Origin: Legionella moravica DSM 19234 | GTDB taxonomy: Bacteria > Pseudomonadota > Gammaproteobacteria > Legionellales > Legionellaceae | DNA length: 42,707 nt | Direction of reading: 5' to 3' | Assembly: GCF_000423305.1 (NCBI RefSeq) | Contig: NZ_AUHS01000030.1 | Location: forward strand, 1 to 42,707 | In this document: in pieces, positions 1-8,900 of the stretch | Position numbering within the stretch: position 1 is the stretch's first letter | How the letters are laid out: each line of letters starts with the position of its first letter | Program-made: the position numbers and the translations under genes | The notes under the pieces: model-generated | What the model was told of the DNA's origin: nothing | The model's database searches: none | The model's input: the letters and a program-made list of their open reading frames with translations, nothing else

Positions 1-1790
1 CACATCGCCGGCCACGCTAAACTGAGTCACACTCACCACACCGTCCACGCTGCTGGTACCCGTCAGCACATTACCGTTTAAAGTGGTGTCTTCCGCCGTA
101 CTCAACACTTCATTCGCATCACTAAAGGCATCATCAACAGGCGTAACCTCGATACTCAAAGTCGAGGTATCATTGCTGCTGCCATCACTCATGGTGTAGG
201 TCACCACAGGAACCGCCCCGTTGTAATTGGCTTCCGGGATAAAACTAAAAGCACCATTGGCATCGATACTTAAAGCGCCTACACCGGCAATAGTCGCCGT
301 ATCGCCTGCATTATAGGTAGACGGATCGCCGGCCAGGCTAAATTGAGTGACACTCACCGTACCGTCCACGCTGCTCGTTCCGGTCAGCACATTACCGTTT
401 AAAGTCGTGTCTTCCGCCGTACTCAGTACTTCATTCGCATCACTAAAGGCATCATCAACAGGCGTAACCTCGATACTCAAAGTCGAAGTATCATTGCTGC
501 TGCCGTCACTCATGGTGTAGGTCACCACAGGAACCGCGCCATTGTAATTCGCTACCGGGATAAAACTAAAAGCACCATTGGCATCAATGCGTAAAGTACC
601 TACTCCGGCGAGGATGGCCGTATCTCCAGCAATGTAAGTTGTCGGATCTCCGGTCACACTAAATTGCGTCACGCTAACCAGTCCATCCACACTGCTCGTT
701 CCGGTCAGCACGTTGCCATTTAAAGTGGTGTCTTCCGCCGTACTCAGTACTTCATTCGCATCGCTAAAGGCATCATCGACTGGAGTAACGTCTATGCTCA
801 AGGTTGAAGTATCAGTACTGCTGCCATCGCTTAAAGTGTAGGTAACGACTGGAACCGCGCCGTTGTAATTGGCTGCCGGAATAAAGCTAAAAGCACCATT
901 GGCATCAATGCGCAAACTGCCTATTCCGGTTATGGTGGCTGCATCTCCAGCAGTGTAGATTGCAGGATCCCCTGCCACGCTAAATTGCGTGACGTTGACC
1001 GCACCATCTACACTGCTCGTTCCGGTAAGTACATTGCCATTTAAAGTAGTGTCTTCAGCAGTACTCACTACCTCATTGGCATCGCTAAACGCATCATCCA
1101 CTGGCGTGATATTTATACTCAAAGTGGAGACATTGCCGCTGCTGCCGTCACTTAAGGTATAAGTCACTAAAGGAACCGAGCCGTTGTAATTGGCTGCCGG
1201 AATAAAATTAAAATCGCCATTGGTATCAATACGCAAACTACCAATTCCAGCAATAGTAGCCGTGTCTCCAGTAGCGTAGGTTGCTAAATCACCCAAAATA
1301 GTAAACTCAGTAACAGTCACTGTGCCGCCATCACTGCTCGTACCTATCAATACATTACCATTCAAAATAGTGTCTTCAGCGGTACTCAATACTTCATCTG
1401 CGTCGCTAAAGGGATCAGCCACTGGAGTGACACCTATGCTCAAGGTTGAGGTATCGCTGCTGCTTCCGTCGCTCAGCATGTAGGTAACTAAAGGAACGGG
1501 ACCATTGTAATCAGGGGCAGGTATAAAACTGAAATGACCATTTGCATCAATACGTAAAGTACCTACTCCAGCAATAGTAGCCATATCTCCGGCATTATAG
1601 ACAGTCAGATCACCTGCCACACTAAAATGAGTAACACTCACTGCACCATCCACACTGCTAGTACCCGTCAGCACATTGCCGTTTAAATTGATATCTTCAG
1701 CGGTACTCAATATTTCATTAGCATCACTAAAGGCATCATCAACAGGAGTGATGTCTATACGCAATGTATTAGAGGTTGGGTCGAGATCAA
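1..1790 (-). repeat. 321-bp tandem repeats encoding 107-aa cadherin-like modules (about 5.4 copies visible)
   Basis: The same junction sequence (TCATCAACAGG and variants, encoding TPVDDAFSDANE) recurs at 131, 452, 773, 1094, 1415 and 1736, exactly 321 bp apart, so every unit keeps the reading frame. Copies near the left edge appear more alike than those nearer the protein's N-terminus, where substitutions accumulate. This suggests recent copy-number expansion on the distal side. The array continues beyond the window, so its copy number is unknown. Confidence 0.95.
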
Positions 1791-3273
1791 TACCTCCATT
1801 TAAAGTTCCGCCGTTATCCTGAACCTGAAATGTAAATTGAACGCTGCCATTGCTATTTGCTAGAGGAACATAAACAAGGGTATTGGCATTTATTGCTGCA
1901 CCACTGATAATTTGCCCGGGAGTGACCATCACTCCATTCAAATAAAGTGCACCTTCAACTGGAAGCGAATTAATTTTAACCGCAAGCAAAGTGTTAGCAG
2001 AGGAATCATCCGGATCAGTAAAACCAAAATCAGTTGCATTAATAACAATTGGAGTATCTTCAAGAGTGGATATGTTTTTGTTTGTGCCCTCAGGGGCATC
2101 ATTAACCAAGCCGACATATAAAGATAAAGTACTATTGTTTTCTGTAGTTCCATCTGAAATGGTATAGGTCGTATTTGGAATTGAACCACTGTAGTTATGC
2201 AGGGGATTAAATATGTAGTTTCCATTAGCAAGAATGGTTAACTGATCTCTGCCAAGAATACTTGCTGTCTGTCCTGCTTGATATAATGTGGGATCACCAT
2301 CAATTCTAAACTTGGTAACGTATACAACATCCCCTTCTGGGTCCTTATCATTAACTAACACATTGCCCATAAGGACGCTGTCTTCAAGCGCTACGCCATT
2401 ATCAGGTAGTACGTAAGGAGAGTCATTTGTGCCATGAATATTTACCGTTAGCTGTTGTATAGTGCCATCTTTCGCTACAGCGTCAAAGGTCACAACGCGC
2501 ACTTCACCTGCTTTAAGCGAATCAACTAAGAGACTGTTATGATTCAATTCATAAGTCCATTTACCAGAAGTATCCAGGGTAAATGTACCCAGTGCCCCTG
2601 AAAGATTTCCAGGAATAAAACCATTGATACTAGAAATTTGGGCTTCAAACTTTAGTGTTCCAGGAAGGGAATTATTTACACCACCCAACTCCGTTACATC
2701 ACCTTTAAAAATTCCACTAATTATCGAATTAGGTATAGAAATGTTGGGTATAACCAAAGCCTGATTTGAATCGTTTATCTCTGATACTGGCTTGAATACT
2801 GTGGCCTGTGGATTTATTGTTGATTTGAAATCATCAAAATCCTCAAATAACAAAGGTGGCGGGATGAATCCAGAAGATATTAATCGGTTACTGAAGAGCA
2901 CATCCAAATAAAAAGGTTCTTTGACCGACTCTGTTTTGTCAAAGTATGCTCCAGAAGCAATCAGTTTATTTACAAAAACAGAGATATGGTTGTATTCACC
3001 GAATAAACCTTGAATAACTGCTTGATTCGAATTTAATATACCGGGTTTTAAAGCAAGCGAAATTCCATCTAGCGAGAATGGTTTGTTTAAAGCCAATTCT
3101 TTGGGTGGATCATGGGTGATTTGTATGTATGCCTCACCGCTTAATAAGGTAAGAACATCACCGTGATAAAGAGGGGCACCAGATTTAACGATACGAGCGT
3201 CTCCATCTGCGTTGACCTTTTCAAGTACGCCGTTTAGGACTCTTACAACACCAATAGCGACTTGTGATAACAT
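1..3273 (-). CDS. Giant repetitive surface adhesin, LapA/RTX-like (N-terminal part, continues beyond base 1)
   Basis: An uninterrupted minus-strand frame runs from ATG at 3273 off the left edge (1091 codons seen; the C-terminus is missing). The start is MLSQVAIGVVRV, and residues 1 to about 100 resemble the retention module at the N-terminus of LapA-type type I-secreted adhesins. Residues about 198-284 look like a VCBS domain (FTLDTSGKWTYELNH, ending VNIHGTNDSPY). Then come a divergent cadherin-like unit, another Ig/cadherin-like unit (about 400-505), and near-regular 107-aa repeats with the core YNGxVPVVTYTLSDGSS. Known for the family: such proteins are exported by type I secretion, stay in the outer membrane and mediate adhesion or biofilm formation; the C-terminal RTX/secretion signal would lie outside the window. 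Oddity: I see no di-alanine (TAAG/PAAG-type) LapG cleavage motif after the retention-like module. No type I secretion genes lie nearby. The adhesin class is fairly sure; the specific function is inference. Confidence 0.85.
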   Translation of the reverse strand, partial: MLSQVAIGVVRVLNGVLEKVNADGDARIVKSGAPLYHGDVLTLLSGEAYIQITHDPPKELALNKPFSLDGISLALKPGILNSNQAVIQGLFGEYNHISVFVNKLIASGAYFDKTESVKEPFYLDVLFSNRLISSGFIPPPLLFEDFDDFKSTINPQATVFKPVSEINDSNQALVIPNISIPNSIISGIFKGDVTELGGVNNSLPGTLKFEAQISSINGFIPGNLSGALGTFTLDTSGKWTYELNHNSLLVDSLKAGEVRVVTFDAVAKDGTIQQLTVNIHGTNDSPYVLPDNGVALEDSVLMGNVLVNDKDPEGDVVYVTKFRIDGDPTLYQAGQTASILGRDQLTILANGNYIFNPLHNYSGSIPNTTYTISDGTTENNSTLSLYVGLVNDAPEGTNKNISTLEDTPIVINATDFGFTDPDDSSANTLLAVKINSLPVEGALYLNGVMVTPGQIISGAAINANTLVYVPLANSNGSVQFTFQVQDNGGTLNGGIDLDPTSNTLRIDITPVDDAFSDANEILSTAEDINLNGNVLTGTSSVDGAVSVTHFSVAGDLTVYNAGDMATIAGVGTLRIDANGHFSFIPAPDYNGPVPLVTYMLSDGSSSDTSTLSIGVTPVADPFSDADEVLSTAEDTILNGNVLIGTSSDGGTVTVTEFTILGDLATYATGDTATIAGIGSLRIDTNGDFNFIPAANYNGSVPLVTYTLSDGSSGNVSTLSINITPVDDAFSDANEVVSTAEDTTLNGNVLTGTSSVDGAVNVTQFSVAGDPAIYTAGDAATITGIGSLRIDANGAFSFIPAANYNGAVPVVTYTLSDGSSTDTSTLSIDVTPVDDAFSDANEVLSTAEDTTLNGNVLTGTSSVDGLVSVTQFSVTGDPTTYIAGDTAILAGVGTLRIDANGAFSFIPVANYNGAVPVVTYTMSDGSSNDTSTLSIEVTPVDDAFSDANEVLSTAEDTTLNGNVLTGTSSVDGTVSVTQFSLAGDPSTYNAGDTATIAGVGALSIDANGAFSFIPEANYNGAVPVVTYTMSDGSSNDTSTLSIEVTPVDDAFSDANEVLSTAEDTTLNGNVLTGTSSVDGVVSVTQFSVAGDV

Positions 3274-3470
3274 GCCATATCCCTATATAGGCTGGTGTGC
3301 TTCCTTTAATAATAGAACAAAAAACATTCAATATGTAAAATTGGAATCACAAGCCACTGATAGTTAGTACAATTTTTGATCTATTCAGATTGCCTCAAAA
3401 AGTACATCCATCAGCTTCATCTCAGTTCAATCTAAACTATTTGATCATAAGATTAAAAAATCTTGTTATA

Positions 3471-3485
3471 GCCTCTCAAAGAGGC
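3471..3485 (-). terminator. Possible terminator hairpin after the Nudix-HAD gene
   Basis: GCCTCT-CAA-AGAGGC forms a six-base-pair perfect stem with a three-base loop, 39 bases past the stop codon of the minus-strand Nudix-HAD gene. Reading the minus strand, a run of six T follows about 11 bases later. The delayed T-tract makes it a non-ideal intrinsic terminator, but no other candidate exists before the adhesin gene. Confidence 0.4.
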
Positions 3486-3523
3486 CTTGATTCATTTTGG
3501 GAGTAATCATGTGCCCCTTTCAT

Positions 3524-5224
3524 TTATTTAACCGAAGAACAAGCTCTGCTCGAATCAGGCCTGACGTGAGGTTCGGATAAAAACCCGACTCGCTCATCTG
3601 GATTAAAAAAACTGGATGAAAACAAAGAATCAGAATATGAAGTCTCGTGGAGATGAGGCACCAGTTTCAGGCTTACTATTGCATCCTGTACCTCCTCTGG
3701 CAGTTCCTTTGTTAGATAAGCTAATTGATGATTCGCTAGCTTCATATCAAAGGAACTGATTTTTTCATCAAGGAAGCCATACCGCAACCCTGTAAAATTA
3801 ACACCAAGTGCCTTTGCTGCATCGGACATACGCTCCAAATGTCTTTTTTTATCATCTAACATTACAATATGTGCAGGGTTTTTTGGACATTTTTTCATGA
3901 ATTCTTGCCACACTGTTCCTTTATTTTTCCCATTACAAAAAATAATTCCTTGCTCATAAGAGTCATCGCTCACATCAATACAGTTTCTAGAGAAATCAAT
4001 TCCAATACCCGCCAGTTGAAGAACCGTAGATTGTTTTATCGTGATGTCGCGTGCTGTCAGTGCCAATACAGGTATCCCTATATCTTGAAGAGCCTTAATG
4101 ATACTGATCATTCCAGGTTCTACTGCCCTGGTGACAGTGTGAGCTTGAACAGCAGAATATATCAAGAGCGTTAATCGCATAGCTTCTCGTGGTTCAGGAA
4201 GAGTCTTAAGGGCATAATCAGCCAAGTAAGTAAACCATTGATCACTTCCTAACTCCAGAGTTGATTCCATAACCGTATTATCCAGGTCAAGGACAAACCA
4301 GGTATCATAGCTGATAGTCCTTAAAGCCGATTTAATCGTTTGAACTTCCTGGATATCTTGCTTGTGTCTTTTTGGAGGGCTTGAGAAAAAGGGATGCAAT
4401 CCTCGAGGAAATGCTGATTTTAAAAAATCGGCTCTGATTAATAACTCAATTCGCTCCAGCAGTTCGATATTTTCTTCATAAGCCTCCAAAACTCCATTGA
4501 TTAAATCAGATTGATGAGACGAAGCAGTAGGATGTGAGGAATAGGTCCTTGCTTCCTTTAGTTGATTTTTAAAATCAGACAAAGTGCCCCAGCAACCTTG
4601 TTCATAAAATACTCGACCAAAATTTCGCCTGATTTTATTTTCAACTTTTACTGTATCACTTAAAACGATACCATCAAGATTGTCTAACGCAGCAACCCAA
4701 AAACTTTGTGCGTTCGCTCCTCGTTTTCCTGAGAGACTTTGAACGGGTAATTGTATTAACCGATTTAATAAATGATGATCTCGTCCCTCTTCCTTGCGCA
4801 AATCCACACCGTGTTCCTCACGTGTTTCATGAAGGGCAGTGACCAAGGGATTTTCAGCATAAACTTCAAATTGATGCTCCATTAAGCGAGTGACAATGTC
4901 TTGATAAATTTGGTCTCTAAACAGTTTCCCAACGAATTCTGCTAAAAAATCATACTCCAAATCAGGGAAAGGTTTTCCTACCTCCAAAGAAAAACGTCGT
5001 TCATCTTTGATTACATGAATGTCTTGAGTTCCTGCAGGTAATGTAATAGTAACAGGTCCTACACGGTTTGATCTGACGCATCCCCAAATAATATCATTCC
5101 CTTGGCGTATGTAAGGTAAAATGCCGCAACGCATGGTTGGAACCGGGTATAAACCATGTTCATTTTTTTCTAAGCGAAGAAGTGGATAATGACGGGTATG
5201 CTTTAGTTCGATAGTTCTTAGCAT
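3524..5224 (-). CDS. Nudix-like / HAD-like (DUF2608-type) fusion protein, putative Dot/Icm effector
   Basis: A 566-aa protein starting at ATG 5224, with AGGAAG about 7 bases upstream. Residues about 118-140 align to a Nudix box (E124, then HETREEHGV with E133, E136 and E137). The usual first Gly and the Arg of the REUXEE core are replaced by Gln and His, so the hydrolase may be altered. The C-terminal half carries HAD phosphatase motifs: D313-L-D315-N-T317 (motif I), T390 in LALTAR (motif II), Lys at about 433-435 and VMLDD at 454-458 (motif IV). This layout fits the DUF2608 HAD-like families known in Legionella and Chlamydia. It has no signal peptide or membrane segment. Its serine-rich, charged C-terminus (from about 530) is compatible with a type IV effector signal, but secretion is inference. 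It is monocistronic, between the adhesin and a long regulatory gap. Substrate unknown. Confidence 0.75.
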   Translation of the reverse strand: MLRTIELKHTRHYPLLRLEKNEHGLYPVPTMRCGILPYIRQGNDIIWGCVRSNRVGPVTITLPAGTQDIHVIKDERRFSLEVGKPFPDLEYDFLAEFVGKLFRDQIYQDIVTRLMEHQFEVYAENPLVTALHETREEHGVDLRKEEGRDHHLLNRLIQLPVQSLSGKRGANAQSFWVAALDNLDGIVLSDTVKVENKIRRNFGRVFYEQGCWGTLSDFKNQLKEARTYSSHPTASSHQSDLINGVLEAYEENIELLERIELLIRADFLKSAFPRGLHPFFSSPPKRHKQDIQEVQTIKSALRTISYDTWFVLDLDNTVMESTLELGSDQWFTYLADYALKTLPEPREAMRLTLLIYSAVQAHTVTRAVEPGMISIIKALQDIGIPVLALTARDITIKQSTVLQLAGIGIDFSRNCIDVSDDSYEQGIIFCNGKNKGTVWQEFMKKCPKNPAHIVMLDDKKRHLERMSDAAKALGVNFTGLRYGFLDEKISSFDMKLANHQLAYLTKELPEEVQDAIVSLKLVPHLHETSYSDSLFSSSFFNPDERVGFLSEPHVRPDSSRACSSVK

Positions 5225-5240
5225 TTATGATCTTCCTATT

Positions 5241-5252
5241 CTTAATATTAAG
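5241..5252 (-). promoter_or_regulatory. PmrA-box-like half-site upstream of the Nudix-HAD gene
   Basis: CTTAATATTAAG is a 12-base palindrome ending 17 bases before the start codon at 5224. CTTAATATT equals the half-site reported for PmrA control of Dot/Icm effector genes in Legionella. Only one clear half-site is present and it lies unusually close to the start, so it may be chance in AT-rich DNA. Confidence 0.3.
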
Positions 5253-5536
5253 TTTTAGAAAGCAACATCCCTATCACCAGCATTCTTTCAACAGTTATTG
5301 TTCAGGATAAAACAGTTTCAGACTAAACGCCCCAGGTTCAGGAACACTCCTAAACGCGCCTTCATCATGTTCTTTGTGGACAGGCTATGGGCAGACAGAT
5401 TATACCTTCTGCTTTATATTCTGTTAATACATTATTCATGAGGAACCCACTCAATATACTGCCCCCAAAATGAACTTGGGGATTCATCAAATATCAGCTA
5501 CATTTTAAATAAACGCGAAAACTAGAGGGAAACCCT
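5253..5536. other. Non-coding gap between divergent genes
   Basis: This roughly 280-base stretch separates the minus-strand Nudix-HAD gene from the plus-strand secreted hypothetical and should hold both promoters. I see no credible coding frame. A small inverted repeat, CCCCAA (5463-5468) and TTGGGG (5476-5481), lies 56 bases before the hypothetical's start. I could not define promoter boxes with confidence. Confidence 0.5.
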
Positions 5537-5914
5537 ATGAAACAATTCATTTTTTGTATTTTAATCACCATGTATGGAACGGTTCTTTCTTATGCCTCAG
5601 TCAACACCGTGACATGTTCTATGGAAGAAATGAACGATCCTATTTCTTTTGTTATACCCCACAAAAAAAGTACAGTCCCTTCCGTTGATTTTGATTACCC
5701 CATTAAAGTCATTCAATTCAGCCTGAGACCCAATAATTTGCTTCTTATTGCTGTGGATCAAGATGACTATTCTCGCCCAAGACTATTTATTTCTGCACAA
5801 TTTGATAAAAAGAGTAAAACCTATATTGGACAATTTATGACTGATTCTGGAGGTAATGAAGTTCAATTGGATAATGGTGTAATACACTGCATGGTGAAAA
5901 GCGCACCAAATTAA
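5537..5914 (+). CDS. Small secreted hypothetical protein
   Basis: A 125-aa protein preceded by AGAGGGAAACCCT, which gives a usable ribosome-binding site. The N-terminus MKQFIFCILITMYGTVLSYAS is a typical Sec signal peptide, with likely cleavage after Ala20. The mature part is about 105 aa, mostly predicted beta-strand, with two cysteines (C27 and C118) that could form one disulfide in the periplasm. I recognise no family. It stands alone, convergent with the 2174-aa gene 58 bases downstream. It is probably real because the signal peptide, ribosome-binding site and codon use agree; function unknown. Confidence 0.75.
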   Translation: MKQFIFCILITMYGTVLSYASVNTVTCSMEEMNDPISFVIPHKKSTVPSVDFDYPIKVIQFSLRPNNLLLIAVDQDDYSRPRLFISAQFDKKSKTYIGQFMTDSGGNEVQLDNGVIHCMVKSAPN

Positions 5915-5972
5915 AAAAGAACTAATAAAATGAGCCAGGCCTATTCGAGTGTAATGATAATTCATTAGATAC

Positions 5973-8900
5973 CTAAAGCGAACGAGGCTCTTTGACGGCG
6001 GCTACCATTGTCCGTGTTCGTTTGCAATTTAAAGAATTATTTGCTGGCTGAAACAGTCCATAGGAAGATACAGCAGAAGACGACGATGATGAGGAGGAAG
6101 ATGCTTCTGTCCCTTGCGCACTAGCTGGTATATCGTGCTTTATTCTTTTAACTGATTCCTGACTCAATCTGTTGTCAATATAAGAACGCTTGGCACTGCT
6201 ATTATTCTGTAGTGTTGGATTAGCTTTTTTGAATTTTTTTGCAAACATCATCAGATCTCTAAAAGTTGGACGAGGGGTCAATTCTTTTTCAGCTGCCAAG
6301 TGTTGATTTTTTTTAAATGCCGCAGTTAAATCATATGCCGTTTGATTGCCATAACCTTTTTGTTCCAGAATAAATTGAATTTCTTCAGCCGGATAATCAG
6401 ATAAGGTCAGCGTGATCATTCGTCGTGAAAGAGCATTACCAAGGGTCCTTCGTCCTGCCATAGTATTTGGATTTTGTGTCCCAATAAGCATAAAACCAGG
6501 ACGTGTTGGACGATTCCCATTTAAATCACTACCCATCAATAATGAATTTAATAATCGTTCCAGCATGGTGGAACTATTGATTTCATCAATTACAACAATC
6601 GCACCTTGATTAAATGCTTTGAGAAGCAAAGATTCCTTTTCTGCAACGTCCATGCTGACCGGTATTTTGTAAAAAACAGCTTCTCCTTCTTGGTATTCTA
6701 TATCCGCCTCTGCTTCTCTAAATCCTTGCTCAATTAATGTTTCAAAAACCAGTTCTGATTTACCAAGACCCGGATCACCCTCAAAAATGATACCACCCAG
6801 TCCCCCATAGCGTTGCTCATCATTTACTGCTTGAGTTTTCCGGAATTCATGTAAAGACAACAAATCAGTCAAAAGTTGATGTGCAGGATATCTGGATGGG
6901 GTTATTTGAAACTTGACCTTTCGCGAGCCTCCATCATATTGTTGATGTGATGCCTTAATTATTAAAGGTGTTATCGGCTTGAACCTTTCGTGAAACTCTG
7001 CTTGATGCTGTTCAGGAACTAATGGTTCTCCAAGGGTATAAGCATAATGTGCAGCGACTTGTTCCGGATCAACCTCTGGGTTATTCCTGAGATAATTAAG
7101 CGTGAGTAACGCCATCATTTGCAGCTCCCGAGGAGAAATCAGTATATCGGTGCTGGAGCATTCAACCAGAAATCGATACAGCTCAAGAAATTGTTTGCTC
7201 AATTGTTCAATCTGAGGCATTGAATAATGATGAGCGGCAAAAACAGGTTTAATAATTTTTTCATAGAGTAAGGCTGTCGGAAGAGGATCAAAAACCAGTG
7301 CATTACCGTGACGCATAAAAAATGCTGGCACTCTCCGCTCACCACCATAGCTCAAAGGATTCGCGGCGCATATCAGTTTATGTCGGGAAGAAAGCACCTT
7401 GATTTCGCCATCAATTAACAATGCAGGCGGTTCATTAAACAAGCCCTCAAACACGCTCAATTGACTTCCCTCAAGATTCACTTCATCAAGAAACAAATAC
7501 CTATAATCATCGGTCTCATTATCATCTATCCAGTTTTTTATTTGATCAAAGCCAACATACAGTTTTTCACCATTTCGAACCAATTCATTCAGAACAAATG
7601 TTGTTTTCCCTGCACCAGAAAATCCTGTTAACAGAACATAAGGAGAATGGCATAACAAGGCTCTGATTCTTTGTTGACGATCATCATCATAATTCATAAC
7701 TTCTTTGGCTGAGGTTAAAGGATTAAGTTCCTTTAATTTTAAAGACTGTGGTTCCAAATTATTAATACCAGCCCAGGCTTGCTTGCTGTCCATTTCTGGA
7801 AATGCAAGCCGATATCGTCTTCTTGCACGCAAAGTGATGAATGTATCTGAAATGCCATCATGTGGCAGAGAACCGAAGAAGGCTCTTAAATCGTCTGCAC
7901 TGACTTTGTGAGTTGTTCTGGGCATAAATTGAAAAGAGTTCTCATTTTGAGTCAGCAGAATTAATTGTCCAGGAGCAGACTCCAATAATTGGCGCTGCAT
8001 TAATAATGATGCGAGTTGTTGTTCCAATTCTTGAGAACACGTTCCTTTTAACAGAATACGCTTGTTATTTTTTAGTGTATCTTTCAAAAAAGAGGGCTGA
8101 CGACTGAATTGAAATTCAAGCGTGTCCTTGTTGAGCGAACCACTTAATCTCTCCAATAAATCAGCAGAACTTAATTCAGATACATCAAGTACCAAGCAAT
8201 CAGGTTGAAAACTCAATATCAGTGCCTGAGTATAATCAGGGTCGTTACTGACAATAACCTCGGTATGCACTTCTTGACGCTCAACCCATGGAGTAGTTAC
8301 TGAACTGAGCGTCTCTACAGACACGTGAAACTCATCAGGAAGAACAACTCCTGGAGAAATACTGACATACAAATAGACTTGATAGCATTCACATTCAGTC
8401 AATAATCGAGCCCATTCATCTACAGAAATTGTATGAGTTAAACAAACAGAGAGTGCCCCACCCTGATTAGTCTCAATCAAGCCAGGTTTTAGAACCAGAC
8501 TCTGGTATTCATCACTGAACTGATAATGATTGAAATATTTATAGAGGCTATATGAGTTCAAAATAGTAAGGTCTGAATGTTCAACTGAAGAATCATCACT
8601 CACTTGAGAAGATAAACTCGTGTTTGTAATGGAACATCGGTGCATGAACCCGGATAAATCGTATCCATTACTTTCAATCAACTGAAGATTATAAGGAATG
8701 GGTAAATTACTTCCTGGAAAGTGAGTTGCCCCAGGATAACAGGCTGCTTGCCAAAACAGTTTAAATTCATCATGATTCCATGGGGCGTTGCGCAATTCAA
8801 TAATAGTTCCCTCAAGATGAGCCAATGCGCCCTCTTTAAAGCGCAAACGAGTTCCCTCTAAAACCCATGATCCCAGTAGCAACTGTTTCCAGTCACTACT

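Noticed and set aside
1912..2231. Short open frames on both strands inside the adhesin gene
   Set aside because: The long adhesin frame continues through this region with consistent repeat structure; these are shadows.
5783..5965. A 60-codon minus-strand frame overlapping the secreted hypothetical
   Set aside because: It is antisense to a frame with a clear signal peptide and has no sensible ribosome-binding site or composition.
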